Of a stretch of DNA of 15,048 bases, positions 6,042 to 13,703 are shown piece by piece. The notes under the pieces were generated by a model. It saw nothing but the letters and a program-made list of their open reading frames with translations. It was not told the DNA's origin and did no database searches. Positions within the stretch are counted from its first letter, which is position 1. Every line of letters begins with the position of its first letter. The stretch is from an uncultured bacterium (lineage in GTDB: Bacteria; Bacteroidota; Bacteroidia; Bacteroidales; Bacteroidaceae): assembly GCA_905215345.1 (NCBI GenBank), contig CAJMPR010000041.1, positions 1 to 15,048 on the forward strand, given 5' to 3'. Position numbers and translations under genes: made by a program.

Positions 6042-9000
6042 CTATCTAATCATTTTATTCAGTGTTTCCTTATCAAGTAAGGATTGTTCTCTCAAAAGAA
6101 AAAACTTCAATAACGGCATACTAATTGAACAGTATGTATCTCGCTCTACTTCAATAATTTTTCTTTCTTTCAACCGAATGAATATCTTTCGAGCCTGTTC
6201 GCCATACTTAGTAAAGAAATGCAACTCATCAATCCTCGCCTGTGGCGAAGTAATTGTTGCGCTTGCAATTTCTTTCAGTAATTCTTCATTAAGTGTATTA
6301 ACCAAATCACCTTCCGACCCTACATTCGCCACATCCTGAATCTGTGGCTCAAAATCATCCGATTCGAACATTTCTTTTTTTTCGATAAATTCCTTTTCGA
6401 AAACAAGTTGAACAATAGTCTTTGTAGCTTTTTCGGTATAATTATCATTCAAATAATCGATAACATGCTTACAGAAAATAACAATAAGATATGCACTACC
6501 TTTTGTCCAATCATATATTAATTTAACAGCCTCTGGTGTATATAGCATCTTGTCTGCAACTTGACATGGCTCACATATTAATTCCTTTGCACCTTCATAA
6601 TCCAAATATGTTATTTCATTATCATGGTTCATACAAGCAAACTCATTTTCATATCTTGACTTCCATACTGGAATGTTATCCTGTGCAATAATAATTGAAC
6701 AGATTCCGTAATCCTGTATAAATGATTTCCAGAAGCGCATAAACTGTTTTCCATCTAATTCACCTTTTTCAATCCATTCATACAAATACGAAAATTCGTC
6801 AATGAAAAATAATGGTATATTTTTCTCATCTTCACTGATTTTCCTAAGTCCCACCGAAAGACGATCCATGAATCTCGAAAATTTAGGCATATAACTCTCA
6901 GTATTTTCAAGTGCATATCCTGAAAATTCCATACCGTTTTCTATGAGTTTTTCATATATTTCTTCATAATCCTGCATCAAAGCATCTTCTGTTTTGTTGA
7001 TTATAGTAATTAATACCTCTCGAAGGTTTCTACACTTACCAATACTACCCAATTCAATAATAAGATATGCATCTGGATACTCTAATCGTATTTTTTCTTT
7101 TAAATAATCCTTTACACTATTCTTTCCTACTCTTCTTTGCCCCCACAGAATTATGCCACGATTTTTTGTCATTATTCCGTCGGAAGATGACAATGACATA
7201 CATATACTATCAATAAGTTCATTTCTTCCTTTGAACAATTCAGGAGTTTTAACATCCACCCCCGAGCCTCTAATAATACGATTATATTTATTTTCAATTC
7301 GTATATAGTTTTCTTTATCAGTAATAGTAACAGGAAGTATTTCACTAATTGAGGTTGTCTCGATATTTTCGACCGAATCCCTATACCTATATTGCATAGA
7401 CACTGTTATTTCAAACTGACCTTCCGAAATCACCTTCTCATCCAAAGAAAAAGCTGCTAAATAATCCTGTTCTTCACCACTTCGTATACTTGTAAATTTT
7501 TTATCACAACGAAGAAATGTTGCCCCGTTGCTTCCTTCAAGAGTAATTTCAACAGCATCTGCATCCTGCTTATCTTCCGCATTTCTAAATGTAATTGCTA
7601 TTTCCGCAGTTTTCTCATTTACATAGACAGAATTATTAGATAAGGATATTCTACACTCTGGCCTACTACTCTGATACAAATCATCATATATCTCTCTTAT
7701 TGAAAAACGCAAATCATCCAGCTTTAAATAAACATAGTCATAGCTAAATTCCGTAGGTGAAGTTTCAATATCAGCCTTAAGCTTAGCAATCTCTGTTTCT
7801 GCTATTCTAAAGCCTTCTATTTTTTCTTCAACGGTATACTTCTCAAGAGTATCACCAATTAACGAGATAAGTTTTAAGTAGTTCTCTAATATAAGTTCAT
7901 CTTGATTCCACAACAAACCAGACTTAAGCATTTCACCTATTCTTTGAATATGAATTCTAATGCTCTCTGTCATGTGGTATTCATTTATAGAATCAGCTAC
8001 TTCTTTTCCCAACTGTTCTAGATTACTGTAATAAACTCCCTTTGCCTTTTTCCAAATTGCCTCAAAATCATAGTATTGCGAAATACTCTTATCATCGCCT
8101 ATCATTTTATTGAGTTTATTTATCACCTCTAATCTCAACGAAGTCTCGCTATATATCTTCTTCAATATAGATGTGACATAGTCTTGTCTATCTTGCAACA
8201 TAAATGTAGCGATAACCAAATCCTTGCTTGATACACACTTCATTTTGTAATAATCATCCTTATAACCCGAATTACCAACATCATGTAGTTCATCCAACAA
8301 TTTGGTTGCGTCCATAAAGAACGATGCTATCAACATATTTATCGAAGCATTTATGTTTCCGTCATCACCTGCAACTAAATATCTTAAAGCTTGAATATAA
8401 AGAAATCTTATACTATCTACTGTAGCAAATTTTTCAACTAGGGCATCCGCCGAATAACGAGCATATTTTGCAACATAGCGTTTTACTTCATCTGCCGCAA
8501 CTTTATCTTCGTTTAAAACACTAGAATTCTCTCTCGAATCAGAAATGATACGTGCAATTCCTATAAATATAGAACTTCTACTTGCTGTACTAATACCGCG
8601 CAATCTCTTTCTCCTCAAAAGATTATCATTTATATATTTTACAGCTTTATTTGAATCATTTGCATTTCCAACATATCGTCCATTTTGTAGTTTTTCATAG
8701 ACAATAGCAACTTTACCGAAAGTAACACTCAAATCAACCATTTTCAATTGATCATTCAAATATAAAGACATCTCACTATTTTTTGAATCAAATAAATCAT
8801 CTTCATACTGAAGTTCAATCTCTTCAAAGATTGGTTTGGGTTCGTTTATCCCAAAAGTTCCATCAACAATTGATTTAATGACAGGATCATCAGGAGCACT
8901 TTTCAAGAACACTGTTGCCTGAGCAATTGCGTCTTTCTTGTTTCCAACTGTATATTTTGCGATTATTAATGGCCTCAAGTTATTATTTCGCAGAAGTTGA

Positions 9001-11282
9001 TACTGTGAGAATTCAGATTTATTTCTATCCAAATAAGACAGACTCTCTTCAAACCATTCAATAGCATCATCCCACTTCTGCTGTTTATAATACAAGCCAG
9101 CTAATTTAGCCATATACTGCCATACCGTATTCTTTTTTACACAGTTCGGAATCGCAGATAATAGAATTTGTTCCAATGCCTCTATATTTCCGCTTTTGTC
9201 AATCAACTGGATTCTCAAATTTGTTAACTTCTCAGCAGGGAAAATGTATCCATACTCCTCCAATAATTGTAACCCTTTTACAATATAATCTCCGCCTTGC
9301 TTTATATATATATTAACAAGGTTAGCCACAGATGAATTTGTTTGATCCATTGCTCTTATAGCCTGAATAAACAATTCTTCTGCTCTGTCTAAGTCAACAC
9401 CAATAGTTTCACCACTGCTATTCTTTCTTCCAACCATATATCTATGTGCATCTTGGAAATATTTTTTTCCACTAACATCTCTTTTCAAATCTGAAAACGG
9501 ATTTGAAACATTTGCATCCATCAATAAAGAAACCGCTTTCTTTTCCCCATTTCGAGTTTCAACATGTTTAGTTGCATTCAAAACAGGTTTGACAACACCC
9601 CTCTTGGGTACAACATCTTCTTGTATCACAGAATCAATAGCGCGTAATGGCTTATAGTCTGCCGCCCTGAAATACCCCATGTTTTTCTCTGGAACAACAC
9701 CTAGCCATTCATTCACATCTGACCTGGTAATATAATGCAAAGAAACAAAATCCTCTATTTCCTGTTGACTGTATTCTTTAATTCCACAGATATCATATGC
9801 AATTTTGGATGCCTTTTTTGTTTTTTTACTCTTATAATCTCTAGCATTAAATTTTACTGTCAAATCCAATACAGAGTATGGTTTTGACATAATCTCTGCA
9901 TATAACAACGGGTCTTTGATTGCTTCAAAAACGAAATTAAACACCTTATTTCCAGAACGAATCTTACCTCTGTTTTCATATACATCATAATCGTCAAAGA
10001 ATCCTTCGTACTCGTATTCTGTTTCAATGATTGCACTATCCTCAACTTCATCAAGTTCGATTGCATCTGCAGCTATTTCACCTTTAAAATTAATACCTCT
10101 AGTATATTTTACCTTTCTTTTATAATTAGCTTCTGTAGCAAGAATTCTTTGTAAATCAATATCTTTTACCTGTTTTATGTAAAAATATATTGAACCTCCA
10201 TCCAAATTCTTAATCATCCCATTTCCACCATTTTTATTGTAAAAAGAAATAATTCCTTTATATACAGTATCTTTTTCCTCAATTGCAGTTCCTGTAATTG
10301 AGGGACTAACTGCGTTTGATAGAATTGTCTTTATATGTGTATCATTCTCCTCTGTATTCAGCGAAATCAGATTTTTTAAATATAGAACATTTGCATTTGA
10401 AAACAAATCATCTTTATTAGGTATCATTTGAAATTCCGGCTTATCTACATACCAAAACACAAGAGCCTTTCCTAAATAAACATCGCAATGATTAATTACA
10501 TGAGAAATAACTGCAAAATCATTGTTTTCCAAAGCATATTCACACATCCACTTTACAACTAATCCATTCTCCTTATTATGTTCAACAGCTAAAATAGCCT
10601 TTTCAAACAAATCATCATATCCACATACTAACGATAACTGAAACTCAACATCATAAGCTCCACCTTTATGATAATATTCTACTGCTGTACTGACATCATT
10701 GAATTCGTGATAAATTAATGCAATAAATACATTCATCGATATCACATCTGAAGCAAGTTTCTTATATTCAGCGATTACACGCTTTACCCTGTCACTATCC
10801 AATTTATACTCGTTAACTTTCTTTGCATAATTTAGAATATCTGCAATTCGATTATGTTCACTCTTTTGTTTTGAATCTAATCTAGAAACCCAATCTGCTC
10901 TGATGGATTCCAAATCAAAGTCTGTATCTAAATCTCCAAATATTTCTTTTCTGTCAAATTGAGTTACCTTTTTAGTCTCTATAGATTCAACAGCAACTAT
11001 ACCCTGCTCCGTTTTCTCACTACTTTCTGTTACAATTTCACTCTCTACAATTTCCGAGATAGACTTAGTTATCACTGTAGTATAACCTTCAGCTTCCTCT
11101 ATATCATATTCTGTTATTCTGCCATACATTATTCTTTTAGCCTTGTTGGAATTTAACAAGGTAATTTTCAAGCCAGATTCACCAAAATCTGTTACTTTTC
11201 CTTCAAAAGTTTCGTCTGACTCAGTATATATTTTAACTATATCCCCCATCTGGACATCCTCTAACAATTCTTCTTTAGTCAT
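6042..11282 (-). CDS. Giant multidomain STAND-like ATPase with cold-shock domains and TPR-like repeats
   Basis: 1746 residues; ATG at 11282 has AAGGAG 8 nt upstream. Order: an SH3/LSm-like beta-barrel (about 10-62); an acidic linker; an alpha-solenoid (about 125-330); a cold-shock-like OB fold (340-411, GIISFYNKNGGNGMI then GGSIYFYI); a second one (436-495, GKIRSGNKVFNFVF then DLTVKFNARD); TPR-like helices (about 610-800, e.g. WDDAIEWFEESL); a long helical region (820-1205); a beta-sandwich (about 1208-1322); then a STAND/Orc-like ATPase opening with LFKGRNEL (1349-1356), Walker A GQRRVGKN (1381-1388), Walker B LFFIDEF (D1495, E1496), and GSAYLIVIF near 1595; and a winged helix (about 1665-1730). 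STAND proteins are signal-sensing switches, and OB folds usually bind RNA or ssDNA, so a nucleic-acid sensor is a fair inference. Odd: the Walker A Thr/Ser is Asn. Coupled to the HEPN ATPase downstream. Confidence 0.85.
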   Translation of the reverse strand: MTKEELLEDVQMGDIVKIYTESDETFEGKVTDFGESGLKITLLNSNKAKRIMYGRITEYDIEEAEGYTTVITKSISEIVESEIVTESSEKTEQGIVAVESIETKKVTQFDRKEIFGDLDTDFDLESIRADWVSRLDSKQKSEHNRIADILNYAKKVNEYKLDSDRVKRVIAEYKKLASDVISMNVFIALIYHEFNDVSTAVEYYHKGGAYDVEFQLSLVCGYDDLFEKAILAVEHNKENGLVVKWMCEYALENNDFAVISHVINHCDVYLGKALVFWYVDKPEFQMIPNKDDLFSNANVLYLKNLISLNTEENDTHIKTILSNAVSPSITGTAIEEKDTVYKGIISFYNKNGGNGMIKNLDGGSIYFYIKQVKDIDLQRILATEANYKRKVKYTRGINFKGEIAADAIELDEVEDSAIIETEYEYEGFFDDYDVYENRGKIRSGNKVFNFVFEAIKDPLLYAEIMSKPYSVLDLTVKFNARDYKSKKTKKASKIAYDICGIKEYSQQEIEDFVSLHYITRSDVNEWLGVVPEKNMGYFRAADYKPLRAIDSVIQEDVVPKRGVVKPVLNATKHVETRNGEKKAVSLLMDANVSNPFSDLKRDVSGKKYFQDAHRYMVGRKNSSGETIGVDLDRAEELFIQAIRAMDQTNSSVANLVNIYIKQGGDYIVKGLQLLEEYGYIFPAEKLTNLRIQLIDKSGNIEALEQILLSAIPNCVKKNTVWQYMAKLAGLYYKQQKWDDAIEWFEESLSYLDRNKSEFSQYQLLRNNNLRPLIIAKYTVGNKKDAIAQATVFLKSAPDDPVIKSIVDGTFGINEPKPIFEEIELQYEDDLFDSKNSEMSLYLNDQLKMVDLSVTFGKVAIVYEKLQNGRYVGNANDSNKAVKYINDNLLRRKRLRGISTASRSSIFIGIARIISDSRENSSVLNEDKVAADEVKRYVAKYARYSADALVEKFATVDSIRFLYIQALRYLVAGDDGNINASINMLIASFFMDATKLLDELHDVGNSGYKDDYYKMKCVSSKDLVIATFMLQDRQDYVTSILKKIYSETSLRLEVINKLNKMIGDDKSISQYYDFEAIWKKAKGVYYSNLEQLGKEVADSINEYHMTESIRIHIQRIGEMLKSGLLWNQDELILENYLKLISLIGDTLEKYTVEEKIEGFRIAETEIAKLKADIETSPTEFSYDYVYLKLDDLRFSIREIYDDLYQSSRPECRISLSNNSVYVNEKTAEIAITFRNAEDKQDADAVEITLEGSNGATFLRCDKKFTSIRSGEEQDYLAAFSLDEKVISEGQFEITVSMQYRYRDSVENIETTSISEILPVTITDKENYIRIENKYNRIIRGSGVDVKTPELFKGRNELIDSICMSLSSSDGIMTKNRGIILWGQRRVGKNSVKDYLKEKIRLEYPDAYLIIELGSIGKCRNLREVLITIINKTEDALMQDYEEIYEKLIENGMEFSGYALENTESYMPKFSRFMDRLSVGLRKISEDEKNIPLFFIDEFSYLYEWIEKGELDGKQFMRFWKSFIQDYGICSIIIAQDNIPVWKSRYENEFACMNHDNEITYLDYEGAKELICEPCQVADKMLYTPEAVKLIYDWTKGSAYLIVIFCKHVIDYLNDNYTEKATKTIVQLVFEKEFIEKKEMFESDDFEPQIQDVANVGSEGDLVNTLNEELLKEIASATITSPQARIDELHFFTKYGEQARKIFIRLKERKIIEVERDTYCSISMPLLKFFLLREQSLLDKETLNKMIR

Positions 11283-11306
11283 AATCCAATCTCCTTCTAT
11301 CCTATA

Positions 11307-11312
11307 ATTATA
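11307..11312 (-). promoter_or_regulatory. Possible -10 (TATAAT) just upstream of the giant ATPase gene
   Basis: A perfect TATAAT read on the minus strand lies about 24 nt above the ATG, leaving a short leader that still includes the AAGGAG at 11291-11296. No convincing -35 was found at 16-18 nt, so it may be weak or not used. The stronger candidate lies upstream at 11461-11490. Confidence 0.3.
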
Positions 11313-11326
11313 ATCAACCTCAAATA

Positions 11327-11449
11327 CTATCCACGCTTCACATAAACTAGTTCAGTGTCATACCCTAAAGCCTCCATCATTTGAACAAAAGTCTTGTTTA
11401 TTACTCCATCATTTTTTTGATAATACTCTATCGCAATGTGTTTTTCAAA
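11327..11449 (-). pseudogene. Orphan C-terminal gene fragment
   Basis: A 40-codon open stretch reads sensibly as protein (EYYQKNDGVINKTFVQMMEA then LGYDTELVYVKRG) and ends in TAG, but it is preceded directly by an in-frame TGA and has no start or ribosome site. Upstream, another frame gives KLSDLKN, so a one-base change in the A-run near 11442-11446 could join SDLK to KHIAIEYY. It looks like the end of a small DNA-binding or antitoxin-like protein (the LGYDxEL..VKR ending is common in such small regulators), but I do not recognise the family. It lies directly upstream of the giant ATPase gene and may be a lost small partner of it or unrelated scar DNA. Confidence 0.45.
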
Positions 11450-11460
11450 TCAGATAACTT

Positions 11461-11490
11461 ATTATAGCATGTATTAGTGAATAATGCCAT
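11461..11490 (-). promoter_or_regulatory. Extended -10 promoter-like site for the ATPase operon
   Basis: On the minus strand TGCTATAAT (11461-11469) is a perfect extended -10 (TGnTATAAT); ATGGCA at 11485-11490 matches the -35 consensus at 4 of 6 positions with 18-nt spacing. Transcription would begin near 11454 and run through the orphan fragment into the giant ATPase and HEPN ATPase genes. It sits at the very end of the IS30 remnant. Confidence 0.45.
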
Positions 11491-11940
11491 CAATCCACAA
11501 TTCACCATCATCAATGTAGTTATAGAGAGTTCTCAAACATACCGGCATTTCATTTTCATGCTCTGCATATATGTGGGTAAGAGGCTGTCCCTTTTTTACA
11601 AGTCTTGTTACCAGTTCATCCATTTCTGATTTCTTTTCATCAGAAATACGAATTCCCTGTCTGCTTTCACTCCGTCTTCGTGTAACAGCTGCATCAGCAT
11701 GCTTTGCACTATAAATATATTTGTCTTTTGAACAAAGTTTTTTTCTGAGCAGTTATTGCACACATATGGCGTCTTTTCGAATTTATGGCATGCCCGGGAT
11801 ACATATTTTTCACAGTATTTCTGGCAGTCCACACTTCGACATCTACAGCAGTTTTTCTCGCAGGACTCATCTCCACAAACATGATGTTGTACATGCTGTC
11901 TTACAAATCTGCAGTCTTTCCTCAGAAAATAATTGCCTGG
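11474..11940 (-). pseudogene. IS30-family transposase remnant, truncated at both ends and frameshifted
   Basis: Two frames together read as the N-terminal/central part of a clostridial IS30-type transposase. Frame one gives CGDESCEKNCCRCRSVDCQK and VSRACHKFEKTPYVCNNC, the Cys-rich segment. After a run of seven A (minus strand, 11738-11744) the other frame continues KLCSKDKYIYSAKHADAAV, GIRISDEKKSEMDELVTRLV and RTLYNYIDDGEL, then stops abruptly in WIDGIIH. The DDE catalytic core that should follow DDGEL is missing, as is the start with its HTH. The heptamer A-AAA-AAC would allow -1 slippage, but loss of one A in a dying gene is simpler. The left end meets promoter-like DNA and the right end is fused to the ParR-like gene. 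No terminal inverted repeats were found by eye. Confidence 0.8.
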
Positions 11941-12338
11941 AATACCTGCCCTGACATCTGCATTCCTGCTACCATCTGTGGCATTGGCATCTGCACCTGT
12001 TGTTGTCCCGGCAGCATCCCCTGCAATCCCAACACAGATAAAAGAGACTGCTGTTGCATCATATACATGCCCGCCAGTCCCGGCAGATTATCAAGCACCT
12101 TCTGCTCAACAGCCTCTACAATGTTCTTTACAAAAGCATCCTCCTTTTCCCTTGATTCCAGATAAGGTTCATTCTTAATGGCAAGATGCCTTGCATAATA
12201 GTCATTGATAGCCGCTATAACAAATTCATTCTGAGAGCGAAAGTCCTCTTTCACTTCCTTTGAGTGAAGGATTTTCCACGCCTGTCGTTCCGCCTCTTTT
12301 TCCTCATTAAAGCGGAAATTATGATTCTTAACAGCCAT
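11922..12338 (-). CDS. ParR-like centromere-binding adaptor, C-terminus altered
   Basis: The 138-residue product starts 8 nt after the ParM-like gene, where ParR adaptors sit. The N-terminus (HNFRFNEEKEAERQAWKILH, then RSQNEFVIAAINDYYARH) fits an RHH DNA-binding fold; a conserved-looking acidic stretch (YLESREKEDAFVKNIVEAVE) follows, then a Met/Gln/Gly-rich tail. Typical relatives end in an acidic, aromatic tail that contacts the actin filament; here the frame instead ends SGQVFQAIIF, and sequence from about 11940 on belongs to the IS30 remnant. The tail has thus probably been cut by the insertion, which could weaken plasmid partition. Start ATG 12338 has a weak AGGTG. The ParR call rests mainly on position and fold pattern. 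Confidence 0.6.
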   Translation of the reverse strand: MAVKNHNFRFNEEKEAERQAWKILHSKEVKEDFRSQNEFVIAAINDYYARHLAIKNEPYLESREKEDAFVKNIVEAVEQKVLDNLPGLAGMYMMQQQSLLSVLGLQGMLPGQQQVQMPMPQMVAGMQMSGQVFQAIIF

Positions 12339-12346
12339 TCAATCAC

Positions 12347-13285
12347 CTACTTTCGATTCTTTTGACGGAGCATCATATAACAGAAGTATTCATAACCCTT
12401 GGCATTGGCGCAGATATCATGGTTAAAAGTAGTCCTGTCAGGATTGTACTTTCCAAACATCTCAACCATCTTTGCACCGCCGCCCATAACATACAGCTTC
12501 ATCAAGTCCTCGTTATACTCGTAGTCACGAAGCTTTTCAAAAATCTCCTTTACATACTGCTCCGCAACTTCTTTTACCATATTCTGATACTTATCATTCA
12601 CATCAATCTCCCCATCTTGCAGAAACTGGCTGATAATCTCATCCGGCAGCTTCACTCCGGTTTGGTTCATAATGTGGTTCTGAATACGGATAAAACACTG
12701 ATTTACACCAAGCTTTTCCGTCCACGACTTACTTTCAATGGGTCTGCCGTTATTCAGATACATCACATTCATGGTGCCGTTTCCGATATCCACCAGCAGA
12801 TTCATTCCCTTAAAATCTCTCAAATTCTCAGCAACTGCCGCATAGCCCTGTGGCATTACTGTGCAATCCACAATTTCAATCAGATAGCTCACCTTCTTGT
12901 ATTTCAAAAAAACATATCTTTCTCTGGTCAGATACTTCTTAAAGCTCTCCCTCTGTGCCTGTACCCACTTCAAAGGAAGTCCCACAGCCAGATGAATCCT
13001 TGCCTCTGTAAGTCCTCTTGCCTCAAGCTCCTTTGCAATGACAGCAATAGTCATGATATAAGTGTCATCATCCTCCTGCTTGTCTGCAACAAAGCCCTTA
13101 TGACCTTCGCCAATGATATAATAAGCTCCATCGTATTCGATATACTCCTTACTCAGCACTGGCTCGCTGTCACACTTCATAATTCCTGTAGGAAAAACCC
13201 TGTGGGCGGTCTTCACATTACCATAACCGTTATCCACGCCCAAAATAATCGTTCCGTTCATGTTGTATTCTCTAATCTCTCTCAT
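12347..13285 (-). CDS. parM: Plasmid segregation actin-like ATPase (ParM/StbA family)
   Basis: A 312-residue actin-like protein. Phosphate-1 motif GVDNGYGNVK (16-25), phosphate-2 motif LLVDIGNGTMN (163-173) and adenosine motif LYVMGGGAK (264-272) are all intact. Such proteins form ATP-driven filaments that push plasmid copies apart after binding an adaptor-centromere complex. The frame can be extended to a TTG at 13300, but GGAGG at 13294-13298 sits 8 nt above the ATG at 13285, so that is the likely start; the leader closely matches the one in front of the glycine-zipper GTPase. It is followed after a short gap by the ParR-like gene and preceded by TnpV and ParB in one direction, probably one operon. 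Size and motifs are normal, so it is probably functional. Confidence 0.88.
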   Translation of the reverse strand: MREIREYNMNGTIILGVDNGYGNVKTAHRVFPTGIMKCDSEPVLSKEYIEYDGAYYIIGEGHKGFVADKQEDDDTYIMTIAVIAKELEARGLTEARIHLAVGLPLKWVQAQRESFKKYLTRERYVFLKYKKVSYLIEIVDCTVMPQGYAAVAENLRDFKGMNLLVDIGNGTMNVMYLNNGRPIESKSWTEKLGVNQCFIRIQNHIMNQTGVKLPDEIISQFLQDGEIDVNDKYQNMVKEVAEQYVKEIFEKLRDYEYNEDLMKLYVMGGGAKMVEMFGKYNPDRTTFNHDICANAKGYEYFCYMMLRQKNRK

Positions 13286-13306
13286 ACTAAAATCCTCCAA
13301 ATTCTT

Positions 13307-13684
13307 CTAATGATACTGGCGAACAATGTCCCTAAGTACGACCTCTTCCGCCATTTGTTTTGCCTGTTCCCGAAGCCTCCACATTTCCATTGTGGAAGCT
13401 GAATTTTGTGGCTTATGCTTTACCAGATACTGATTCACGATTCCCTCCAGCATCTCATAAGCCTCCTCGTTTACTTCAAATGCCTTGATATTCAAAGTTC
13501 CCATACGAATATGGTGTCTGTACCTATCCGTGTGATTGGATTTTATATAATCTATCCATAACAAGCCATATTTTCCAACCCACACATCTACTTCCTCCGA
13601 GATTGTAATATTCGGATAAAGTACTCCATTTACTTCTGTATAAGTACCGCCCATTGCTTCATAAGTTGATAATTCTATGCTCAT
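13307..13684 (-). CDS. tnpV: TnpV-family transposon-encoded protein
   Basis: 125 residues with the layout of TnpV: an N-terminal STYEAMGGTYTEVNGVLYPN, a central WVGKYGLLWIDYIKSN segment, and a helical C-terminus ending in AKQMAEEVVLRDIVRQY. TnpV is a small protein of unknown function found on clostridial transposons and conjugative elements. The start ATG 13684 has GGAGGT 7 nt upstream. It lies 19 nt after parB and about 21 nt before the ParM start, in the same direction, so it is part of the partition operon here. That position suggests a role in, or at least co-expression with, replicon maintenance rather than transposition, which is inference. Confidence 0.7.
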   Translation of the reverse strand: MSIELSTYEAMGGTYTEVNGVLYPNITISEEVDVWVGKYGLLWIDYIKSNHTDRYRHHIRMGTLNIKAFEVNEEAYEMLEGIVNQYLVKHKPQNSASTMEMWRLREQAKQMAEEVVLRDIVRQYH

Positions 13685-13703
13685 TATTACTACCTCCAGT
13701 CCT

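Noticed and set aside
9860..10066. 68-codon minus-strand frame
   Set aside because: Shadow of the 1746-residue gene in another frame; no ribosome site and no sensible composition.
11738..11744. Programmed frameshift in a living transposase
   Set aside because: The element lacks both ends and the catalytic core, so a decay indel is simpler.
11785..12165. Cys/Pro/Ile-rich plus-strand frame
   Set aside because: Antisense of the IS30 remnant and ParR-like gene; no ribosome site.
12362..13402. 346-codon plus-strand frame opposite the ParM gene
   Set aside because: Antisense shadow; rich in His, Leu and Ile as expected from reading the complement, while the minus strand has intact actin motifs.
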